Assembly: GCA_018398585.1 (NCBI GenBank)
Contig: JAGTTD010000026.1
Location: forward strand, 2,609,001-2,673,000
Source: Simmondsia chinensis
Taxonomy: Eukaryota; Streptophyta; Magnoliopsida; Caryophyllales; Simmondsiaceae
Direction: 5' to 3'
DNA: 64,000 bases
This document shows positions 1 to 10,900 of the stretch, in pieces. Each line of letters begins with the position of its first letter. Within the stretch, counting starts at the first letter, position 1. The notes below the pieces were generated by a model that saw only the letters and a list, made by a program, of their open reading frames with translations, was not told the origin of the DNA and made no database searches. A program made the position numbers and the translations under genes.

Positions 1-3000
1 GAGGGAAAACCGCTACACAATAGCAATAATGGTAAGGGATTGACTATGAGAGGAAGAACAAACAATAGGGACAATAATAGTAACAGGAGGAGATCCAAGA
101 GCAGACATCACTCTTAGTCTAGAGGTAGGGATTTGTCAAAATTAAAATTTTATGAATGCAACAAATTTGGTCATATGAGAAGAAACTGCCCATATAAGAA
201 TAGATCACAAGGATAAGCTAATGGTGTAGTTTCTTTTGATTTAGATCATGCTGAAGTTTTACATGTTTCATATGATTTAACTGATATAAATGTTGTGTGT
301 GATAAATCTAATCATGCCGATGCTTGACTTGTTAAGTCTCATGAACCGGAACATGAATGGGCATTAGAGTATGGCTGTAGTTTCCATATGACCTCAAGTA
401 AGGCTAACTTCATTCATTACAGACCATTAAATGGGGAAGGGTGTTACGAGGAGATAATAGGGATTGTAATATTGCCGGAATAGGATCCTTTAAGATCAGA
501 TTAACTAATGGTACTGTGTATATCCTAGAAAGTATGAGACATGTTCCCGACTTATATAGAAACGTCATCTCATTAGGTCAGTTGGACCTTGAAGAATTGT
601 CTTTTTAGGGCTATGAACTCAAAACTTAGGATTATGGAAGAATCCTTCGTTGTCTTAAAAGGGGAACGTAAGAATGGTCTCTATGTGTTAAAGGGTCAGA
701 TAGTTTTAGGTGAGTCACATGCTGTAGTTAAAACAAATCCTAATGATCTATGGCATAGATGTTTAGGTCATGTGTTTGGACATGGTTTGTGTGGACATGG
801 TTTGTGTGAATTATTAAAGCGTGGCATGTTGTGTGGTGATTTCAATTTCTAAGTTAGAATTATGTGAATCTTGCAATATTTGTTAAACAACGTCAATTGT
901 CATTTAAAAGAAGAAAACACACAACTAATGGCCACTAGATTACAATCATTCAGATTTGTGGGGACCTGCTAGGATCACCACATTAGGTGGAGCATCATAT
1001 TTCCTTTCCATTATCGATGAGATTCTAGAAAAGTGTGCATTTTTCTAATGAAGCATAAAGATGATTGTTTTCCAACTTTTGTTAGATGGAAAAACCAAAT
1101 TGAAATTTTAACTGGCAGAAAAATCAAGATACTAAGAACATATAATAGATTAGAATATATAAATTCTGAATTTGATGACTTCTGTGCTAAAAATTGTATC
1201 AAGCGCCATAACACTTTTGGACCTTATTAGATCGTGTTTAGTGTATGTTGTTTGCTTCTAGTTTAGGAAAACATTTTTGGAGGGAGGTTGTAAAGACAAC
1301 ATGGTACTTAGTTAACATGACACCCTTAACCGGAATAGACTTTAAAACATAGGAAGAGATGTGGTTAGGAGAACCTGCTGACAACTCCAACTTTAGGGTA
1401 TTTGGTTGTGCTGCGTATGCCCATCAATCTAAGGGTAAATTAGAACCTATAGCTGTAAAAGGAGTCTTTATAGGTTACTCTGATGGTGTTAAGGGCTATA
1501 GAATTGGGATCAAAGATGGAAATAGGATGAAGATTATTATAAGCAGGGATGTCACATTCAATAAGCTAGACATGCCCCACCTAACTCAGAATAATAATTA
1601 GATGCCTAAGAGTAGAAGGTATGAACCGAAAAGATATGAATTTGAGATAAATCCTCCAAAACCGCCTATCAAACTAGAACTAAACCTGAACCTGAATATG
1701 AACCAAGACATGATAATAGTTCAGAAATCGAACAGATAGATCAAAATCAGGATACAGAAAGTGCTGATGGGAGCACTGATAATGAGGTTATATCCGAAAA
1801 TGAGCTAGATAACTAATAACTAGCAAGAGATAAGACAAGAAGGGATATAAGACCTCCAAATAGATTAGGATATTCTGATTGTATAGAATATGGCCTTAAT
1901 ACTGCCCTGGAATATGTAGAATCAGAACCTTTAACAATGGGCTATCAACAGCCAGCATTCAATAGAATCATTGAATGCAATGAGGGCTGAAATGACATCC
2001 TTAAGAAAGAATAAGACTTGGACACTAGTGCCTAAGCTCGTAGGCAAGAAACTAGTAGAGTCCAAATGGGTCTTTAAGGTTAAGGAGCCTATTATACCAT
2101 CAGAGAAACCTAGGTTCAAGAAACTAGTATGTTTTACAAGGTCCATTCATGATGTGTGCTTGTATGTAAAGAATGTGGAATCAAACTATATGATTTACGT
2201 ACTAATCTGTGTGGATGATATGTTAATTGCCAGCAAGTGTATGTCTGAAATTCTTAAGCTGAAAAGTCTGTTAAAACAAAACTTTAAAATGAAAGATTTG
2301 GGCTAGGTCAAGAAGATTTTAGGTATGGAGATAAGCAGAACTAGTGATTTGAAAACATTCACTTATCTCAAACTGGCTATTTGGAATAGGTCATAATGCT
2401 TTAATATGACCAAAGCAAGACTGGTTAAAGTTTCCATTACACCACATCACAAGTTTTCAGTAGAATAGAGCCCTAAGAATGAGCATGAATTGGCTCATAC
2501 AACTGGTATACCATATGCAAATGCCATATGGTCAATCATGTATGTTATGACTTGTATTGGGCCGGACTTAGCGTATCCTATTAGTGTCCTCTCTAGGTTC
2601 ATGGGGAACCCTGGCAAAGAACATTGGAATGGGGTGAAGTGGTTGCTAAGGTATATTAAGGGCATTGTTAGCCTAGGACTTACATTCGAAAGAAATGAAA
2701 AGGACTTGAAACTTTTAAGAGACACTGATAGTGACTTCGATGGATCTAGATAAATGTAAGTCCACTAGCTCATACATCTTTACTTTGAATGGCGAAGCTG
2801 TCAGCTGGAGGTCTGAGCTTCAGTTAGTGACATCACTGTCAATGACTGAAGCTGAGCTCTTGGTGCTGACAAATGCCATTAAAGAGGGTTTATGGCTTAA
2901 TAGGCTATTAGCTGAACTTAAATTGAGCCTAGGGGTGCCAAAGATTTACATTGATAGTCAGTCGGCTTTAGCCCTAAGCAAAAGTCCCGTCTTTCATGAC

Positions 3001-3160
3001 AGGACCAAATATTTGGCCGTTAAGAGACATTTTATGAAGGAACAGCTTGACCTAGAGGCAATAGAGCTGCTGAAAATTTCAACCAAGGAAAATCTAGCCG
3101 ACATGGAAACTAAGGTTGTGCCACTAATTAAGTTGATCATATGTATCAACTTAGTTTAGT
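1..3160 (+). mobile_element. Ty1/copia retrotransposon relic, gag to RNase H, 5' end outside the window
   Basis: Decayed copia polyprotein in gag-protease-integrase-RT-RNase H order, broken by stops and frameshifts. A zinc-knuckle remnant (YECNKFGHMRRNC, first Cys replaced by Phe) lies near 150-205. The protease active-site triplet has become EYG near 370. A GAG-pre-integrase motif (WHRCLGHV) lies near 750, with integrase pieces at 1033-1230 and 1359-1601. RT starts at 1971; about 120 residues are missing between the WVFKVKE segment and the CLYVKNV segment, so much of the palm is deleted before VDDMLIA (near 2210). RNase H (SMTEAELL, DSQSALALS, LADMETK) spans 2731-3159. No LTR or PBS could be placed. 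Family assignment is firm; no activity is possible. Confidence 0.88.
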
Positions 3161-4597
3161 CATTTTGGGATCCTGGACGACATTAGGATCATAGTCCACT
3201 TCAACATATTTACTTGTGCTCCTTCCTTATCCCTGATATATTAGATATCTTGAGTCGCCTTTTAAGATGTAACTCTGAATTTGATAGATTCGACCATGTT
3301 ATTCATATATGCACTCTTTGCTTAATATTTTTTCGATAATTAATGGCAAAGTTGGAATATAAAATACGCACCTCGTAAAAATAAGATCTGAGTCAACTTA
3401 TATCATGATGAGCATTCGATAGAGCCTGGCAACATTAGGCCGAACTCTTAGGAGAGGGAACCCCAATGCCTCAACTCTCGAAATTGAAAAGAGAGTGTAG
3501 GAGGATGCACAATCCCACAAAACGGCCTCGCACTCTCATGAGCGGCATTAGCTAGCCAATCTTCTGATTGGTTAGTTTCCTTGTAACGTGAATGTAAGAA
3601 ATATGGTCTAGGGCAGAGCTAATGGAGTGGATATCGTCCACAACAATCATAATAATTGCAGGACTAGAATAGCATCCCTGAAGGGCCTTAATGACAACTT
3701 CATTTCCCTTCATGACAGACATCAAAACAAAGATAAAAGTAATAAAACAAACCACAAAAAAAAAAAAGAAGATTACATGACATTTGCAGGTAAAACTAAC
3801 AAACAGCAAATGGTTACCACCATCACATAGAGGATGGACCAGGAATAGGGAAAAAGGAAAATATGTCAAAGTTGGAGTGAGATGCCGGAGAGTTTGGTAG
3901 ACCAATACCTTAATCCATCCCGATTGCCTTCATCTCGATGCAATGATTCTGCAAGATCACCTCTATGTATATTGATGGATCTAAAGGGGAAAAAAGTTTG
4001 ATTTCTATTTCATAATTTAAAGGTACCTAAGAACATGGCCAACCCAAGCTTATAGAAAATTTATCTTATATAATTGAATCGAAATTGAAATGACCCAATC
4101 GGAAATTCACCTATTTGTTCTTTATCGAATTCAAAAATGATGTCATACTCAATTTGACTCAGCCCACCATTGACTTGAATTAAGCTGACCTAAAATGACC
4201 TAGCCTTGAACCCACCCTGACTTAAAACTCAAATTAATCCAAGATTTTTGAGTATGATGATAGTTATTACTTGTTAGGTATGCAATAGAACCTTGAAATC
4301 ATTAAACACACTTATTAGTGATATAAAGATATGTTGGTTAAAATATAGAGTTTTGAAATATAATTTAAACTTTTGTCAATAGTTCATGCCATCAAAAGAC
4401 CAAATAGTAGATTTATAACTCGGACTCAAGACCGAAATTAAAGTGAGCTGGACCTGAAATAACTTGACCCAGACCCAACTTGATTCAAGAATAGGTAAAA
4501 ACCAGAAGTGACTCGAGCATGAATGGGTTGATCCGAGCCTGATCCTACCCAAATTTATTGTGAAACCGTAATGATCCAAACTTGAGTGGGTACACTC
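3161..4597. other. No gene seen; AT-rich intergenic DNA with degenerate repeats
   Basis: No open frame here has recognisable protein similarity. The first few hundred bases may contain the 3' LTR of the preceding copia relic but no clear TG...CA boundary was found. From about 4080 to 4590 the sequence is a loose repetition of words such as GACCC, CTTGA and TGACTTGA, of the same character as 7260-7690. Confidence 0.5.
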
Positions 4598-4800
4598 CAC
4601 TACAAGAAAACAAGCCTATTAGGATGCTAAATTTTAACTTTTGTTACACTTGTCCCTAGCCCTCTTAGCAACACTCTTAAATGCGTCGCAGTTGGCTATG
4701 TACTAAAGGCTATAGCAACACTTTTTGGAAGCGATGGTATAAGTGTAACATCTGGACACCTGCATTGAAGCTAGTACCCCTTTTAGTGTCGGTAAACTGT
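4598..4800 (+). mobile_element. CACTA (En/Spm) transposon terminus
   Basis: The segment begins CACTACAAGAAAAC, the diagnostic terminal inverted repeat start of plant CACTA transposons. It is followed by subterminal sequence repeating TAGCAACACT-like words (near 4665 and 4722). No matching right terminus ending TTCTTGTAGTG was found, so this is a truncated or solo left end, or the partner end has decayed. The extent of the element to the right is unknown. Confidence 0.6.
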
Positions 4801-5557
4801 AGTTCAATTTTGCATATTTCCAAAGCTCAATTGTGATGTTTACATTAGGAAACTTTTTGCTGTCACTTATTGCATTTGAATTTTATCGTAGCCATTAGTA
4901 TCAGTAGTTGCTTGTGTATAAACTAGATGGCCCGACTACCACATCTAAGAAGAACTCTAAGATACTAGGGTGTATGAGCAGGAGTAAAACAACCACTAAA
5001 TTTTGACAATGCATGCCTTTTTTTTCACTAATTTCTATAATGCATTGCAGTAGAGGACTTAGGTAAAATAACAATAAACAGCTAAACAAGTTGAAGATAC
5101 CAACTCGATACACCTAGAGTCAAAATTCACAGCAGCCCACACCGAACGTCCTATATCCCATCTCACTTATACATACCACAATATTTAACATAGGTCAAGG
5201 CACATATATACCAGACACACTATAAGGGGCCAAACCAAGCTGGCATACACCAGCAAAAGTTAAGCAGCAACAGATGGGTACAAGCAACCTGCTCAAAAAA
5301 CCATATATTAAAGCGGGAGACACAAAATAACTACACCACAAAAGATGGGGTCCAATAACCCTGTTTAATTCTTCAAACAATCAACATTTCTAGCAATATC
5401 CTTCACTTGGCGTGGGAGCCCCCTATACCACTCTTGATATGCCTCGTGAAACAAAGACAACACTTTTTCTATATGACAGGACTCACTTGCCACTAGCACT
5501 CCAGTTGATATTTAGCCCGCACCACCCCACATAGTCCATGAATAGATTATAATGACA

Positions 5558-5731
5558 TTAGGATTTGACAGGGAATGAAGCATGGCTTGACTTTTTCTTG
5601 CAATGCTTCTTCTTCGGGATAACCCCACTAAGAGCTTCGCCTTCAAGAGAGCAAAAGCGTTTATGCATGTCAAATTCAGGATTATCATAGCTTAAGCCCA
5701 TTCTTTTTCCAAAGTACCCAAGCAATGTGGG
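5558..5731 (-). pseudogene. Unrecognised short coding-like fragment
   Basis: On the minus strand a ~57-codon open stretch reads with non-repetitive, protein-like composition (for example GYFGKRMGLSYDNPEFD, then a Lys-rich KKKHCKKKSS tail) and ends at a TAA at 5558-5560. It lacks an own start in good context. It lies inside the DNA to the right of the CACTA terminus, so it may be a captured host exon or part of a decayed transposon ORF. I do not recognise the family and assign no function. Confidence 0.25.
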
Positions 5732-7259
5732 TCCATTAGAAAGCTAAAGAAGGCTTGACAGATGAAAAGTTAGGACAAAGAGTAGGTCCAGTTACATCGG
5801 GGGGGCAGAGAGGGGTGGGACGGTCCACAACCAGCAATGCCATGCCTCAGGTCAATAACACTCTCACAGATCTATTAACAACTAAATCTACATCGAGGTC
5901 AAGATAAAAGACATTGGGATTAGATCAAGGGACTATGAATGAGTTAAACTATAGTAAATAATGTTTTGATGTCCTTATTCTCCTTCAGTCTTCCAAATCT
6001 AAGCACTTTCCACTGTGTATGAGAAGACACACATGTGCTTTAAAAGAGACAAAAACTAGCACCACAATTCCAAAGCCATTAGACCAAGTAAGATAAAGGG
6101 AGAGCATATGTTTCCCATAGGAATCACATGACACAAAAATAATAGGGGACAAAGCCTTATAAGGTTTCCATTTCTGTAATCGATCATGAATATTAAGGTT
6201 GTTGGGAATGAAAGACCATAAAAATATTCGACTACTAAATGAAACCTTAGTTTTCCAACTAAAAGAACAAAGAGGGAAAAAAGAAAGTACTTTAAAGTTA
6301 AACTGAGTTAGGTGTTGGAAAAAGGACTTTTACTTAGCAGTAAAAATGCCTGAACCCTCTAATTTCGATACCCTTTGTCTGGAAAGATAATTTGAGTTTG
6401 TAGTGAAATATATATATATATATATATTTTTAGTTAGTCATCCCACGTGCAAATTTGTTCTTGTTAAACCCTGACACTATTATAAATAGAGTTTTGTGGA
6501 TAAGAGTTTAGCATATGTTTCTTTAGGAAATTCTATTTCTCAATCAAAGAAGAAATTCTTTATTATACTGTTTTAAAGTTGAATAGCTATGGGGCCTGCA
6601 CTCTAGGTGTTTAAAAGAGATTCTTGAAAGAAAGGAAAAAAAAAAAATTCTTTACGGTTCCATGAATTTTTAATAGATGCTTGGTATTTTATTTTCAGGC
6701 AAGTTTACTAACTGTGGCTATGCCTGGCTGTAACTATTAGTTGTTAGTTTATTCATATCTGTTAACTACTAGATGATAGGTAATATGTTTGATAAATTAA
6801 GATGAAAAGGGGAGGCAAAATAATAAATAAAATTTGATTACATAGTGTTTGAAATGCTAAAAGTTAAATTGTTTTAGCTTTTAAAAAGCTGCTTTTCAAA
6901 AACTAAACGCTATGAAAAATACTAACAATAAAATTTTTACCACTTTTTTTTGCTAACTCCTCTTCCTGTTCTATTGATTAAAAGCATCAAGTAGTCCCAC
7001 ATTAGTAGAAAGTGTAGTTGTTTGACTAGTTAAAATGCTATGAAAAACTGCTTGCAAAACATAACCTACATCTTTTTTATGTTTTTCTTTATATTTTTCT
7101 TTCCTATATAATTATTATATATTTACTTTATTTGATATTTTTAAAATTATTACGAGCATGTTAGAGTAAAGACCCCTATTTAAATTAAGACTTAAATTTC
7201 AACATTGCGCTATTTCATTTGAATTTTGGAATACTTTTGGAATATTTCCCAACACCCAA
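5732..7259. other. No gene seen; AT-rich intergenic DNA
   Basis: No supported gene. A short TA microsatellite sits at about 6408-6428. The stretch 6840-7000 has short inverted words around AAAAGCTGCTTTT and looks like a worn non-autonomous DNA element, but its ends were not defined. Confidence 0.45.
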
Positions 7260-7690
7260 AGCCCGAGATGACTTAACACAAAATGACTTTACTTGACTTC
7301 AACTAGAAATGTGATTGGACCTAACTAACTCGAAATTTGAGATGATTGAACCTGAATATAATTTGGCGAGTGTGAAAGACATAAATTTGAATTGATCCCA
7401 AGATTCACCAAAATTGAAAATGATACGGTTTAGCCTAAAACCAAGATGACTTGAGCTTGAACTGTCCAGCTGAACTCAATTCAAATATGTGCTACTCGTG
7501 TCATGAAATGATCCAACCTAATTAACCCAAAATGTGCAATGATTTGAGCATGAAATGATCAGACCCGATTCAAACTTGACTTGACTTGATCTAGAACTCG
7601 ATATTGCTCAAATCCGAAGTGATCCCAACTGAAACCTGCCTTAGTTGACCCAAAACCCAAATGGCTTGAATATCTATGAAATTACATTTT
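7260..7690. repeat. Degenerate short-word repeat downstream of P450 copy 1
   Basis: Irregular repetition of words like ACTTGA, GACC, CCCAA and AAATGATC. In the orientation of the P450 gene it lies a few hundred bases past the stop codon. A comparable degenerate tract lies past the stop of P450 copy 2 (58060-58300) and reads the same way relative to the gene, which suggests the duplicated unit included this 3' flank. Confidence 0.4.
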
Positions 7691-7996
7691 CAACTTCTGT
7701 TTTTTTTGTTTTTTTTTTAAATCAAGACAATGGGATGTCAATTCCATGCTTTTCAGATTCCATAACAATTGGAGTTGAAATTACACGTGTGTAATTAAAT
7801 TCTATGTTTCAAGTACAGTCCAATAAATGAGATAGAAGAAATTTTATGTGACACCAAATATAGCCCAAAAGAGAGAAATAATTTGGATTCTAAATTAATA
7901 TTTTTCGTAATCTAATAATCTCTCTTTCACATACAATATGTATCTAAACTATTCACATTTCCGAATACTATTAAGTCATACAATACCTAAGTCAAG

Positions 7997-10900
7997 TCAT
8001 GCATATAAATTAGAAGGCAACCTGGGGGCAACAAGAACATCAAGTGGAGTAGCTTTTACATTTGTTAACCCGAACCTCTCACTCATATCAACTGGCTCAT
8101 TATTAGGAGTAGAGATTTCAAAGGAATGTAAAAATGTAGCTAAGGCAAAGTGGACCACTTGAAGTCCAAACTCTATTGCAGGGCATATCCGCCGACCCCC
8201 ACCAAATGGGATCAACTCAAAGTGCTTCCCCTTTACATCCAACTCCTTGTGTGTGGTCATGAACCGCTCCGGTCGGAAGTCGGTGGGGTTCTCCCAAACT
8301 CGTGGGTCCCGATGGATTTTGTAGAGGTTCACTATCAACCTGTATGGAGAATTTTGTGTATTAGTTTAGTAAGGAAATCGCACATCGAAGTTATGTGTGA
8401 CAAAGATTAGATCAATATATAAGATTGACATTTGTGACTTAGGTTTGATGGAATTTCATTTGGTATTAACGAGTTAGGCCTATGGTTGGGTCCGTCTAGA
8501 CTTGTGGGTTGTGATGCAACTTTTTCAGTAGGTTAAGTAGTGATAATTTTGTACGAGTATAGTGGAAAAATCTTACGTAAGAGTTGTGGATGATAAATAA
8601 TGTACCAAAATGTAATCTTGCTCGTTGTATTTTGAGCCACGGCTTGGTCAAATTTCACTTCTTATTAGAACAGGGTTGGCTAACAGTTGGGTCAAGCCAA
8701 ACGTGTGGGTCCTAGTAGACTTCGTATTGGTTCACTATCAACCTATGTTGAGAATTTAGCATGTTAGTTTCATAAGGAAATTCCCCATTGGAGTTGCATG
8801 GGAGAAAGAAACTATCGATATATAAGTTTGGTCAAGTACTTCATTTAGTGTTACTCTATAGATTGGGCTCACGGATTATTGAAATTTAACTTGTTTTTAG
8901 AACGGGTTAGGTGCATAGTTGGATTAGGCCAAACTCATTCATTACAAAACATATTGAGAATTTTATATGTGAGTTTGGTGGAGAAATCTCACATCGTTGT
9001 TGTGCTTGAGGAAGAAGAGATAAACATATAAGCTTGGAAGGTACCATGCCTAATGTTAGTTTGTTGTGTCCAAGGCTTCTTGTTATTTCACTAGCTATTT
9101 TAGTGGGTTAAGGCCACGGTTTGGTCGACTATGGCACATGGGTTCTAGTGTATTTTGTATAGGTTCACTATCAAACCATGTTGAGGAAGATACATGTGAG
9201 TTTAGTGAAAATTGTGGATGATCATATACACAATTGGATTACAGACTATAAGAGATATGTTTTGTCTTTGTGGTTTGAGTGTGCACCTTGCTGAACTTTC
9301 ACTTGGCATTAGCATGGTTAGGCCAATGGTTAGGTCCGCCCAAACCTCTAGGCCACAATGGATTCCAGGTTGAGCATTTTGTATGTCAGTTTTGCAATAA
9401 AGTCTTATATCAGAGTTTGTGTGTGACAAAGTAGATGTGAATGTATAAAATTAGCTACATGGCTTACATTGTTTAATGTTAGTTCGGTTTGGGATGGAAT
9501 CACTTGTTCCCTCTTTGTGGGCTGGGTTCAAGGCTTAAGCAAGGGTGGATTTGAGTTGGATGTACCGAAGTTTCTCCAATAATTGATGGGTCAAATTGTG
9601 GATGATCATGTAAACAATTGGATTGCAGACTATGAGAGATATGTTCAACTAAAAACGTACATGTTAAGGGAATGGTGTACTTAAGGACTCCACATATGCA
9701 ACTCGTAATGGAGTCTAGCTTTTGAGTTGTGACAATGAAGTGAAATGTGCACAGCGTAATTAGTGTGCTAGCTACTATATCTAATGCCAAATTATTTTTG
9801 AATGAACTCTCATTCAATATTATATTTGGACCTCAGTTTCTCAAATCTTATTGGAAGCCTTAGAGTCTTGTCCAACGGAAAACTCTACATACTCACGCGT
9901 GATAGTAGTGTTTTCAACTCCATATGTGAGTTTAATACAAAAATTCGCATTGGAATCATTATTTATTACAGATTAGCATGGTTACTTAGTGAGTTACTCA
10001 ATCTAATGTCAAAGTTTTAGGATTAATCCTGACTTAAAGTTATATTTTGAGCTTACATGCTTACTTCATGTTTTGCACTCAAAGTCAGAATAAATTTCAC
10101 AAACCTAGTCCCAGCTTGGACTCGACAACCGCCAATGGTGCAGTCCTTAGTGAACTCACGAGGACCCATAAGGGGGCCAGATGTGTAGAGCCTCATAGTC
10201 TCCTTAACTATAGCTTGGAGGTAAGGTAGCCTAGCGATGTCTGACTCAGTTAATTGTCTGTCAATCCCAACTTGGGTGTCAAGCTCAGCACGAGCTGTTT
10301 TTAGGACATGAGGGTGGTTCAAAAGTAAAGAGATTGCCCATGTTAAGGTCACTGTAGTTGAATCTGCACCTCCAGCAATCATCATCTGTATCACATATAA
10401 TGTTAAGAGTATGAAACAATCATTGACTTTCACCTAATGGTTTAGTTTTTTGGGATAGTTTATTGCATCATATAGTATATAAGAATTGTTGGCTCAGAGG
10501 ACATTAGTTCGGACCTCAACAACCTACGCTCTTAATATTAATTCTTTTTTATATAAGATTAATACTAATATAATTTTAGCATAACTTGTAAGTTGTTCTA
10601 TCCACTTTCTGCACTTCGAATTCAGTGGGTTACAACACCATGCGATTACCAGGAAACAAAAAAAAAAAAAAAGGTGGTGTTCTAGTTCGTTCTTATCCAT
10701 CATATACTTCAAATCACTGAAATTCCTACTTATCGAAGGGCCAAAAAAAAAAGAAGAAAAAGGCAGAAGGATATGTCTTACTTACCAGACAAGTAGATTT
10801 ATTAATAGTATCAGCATCAAAATTGGAACCCCTTACGGCATCATCATCATCAAGCACATTAAGCATCACATCCATGAAATCATAATCATCATCATCACCC

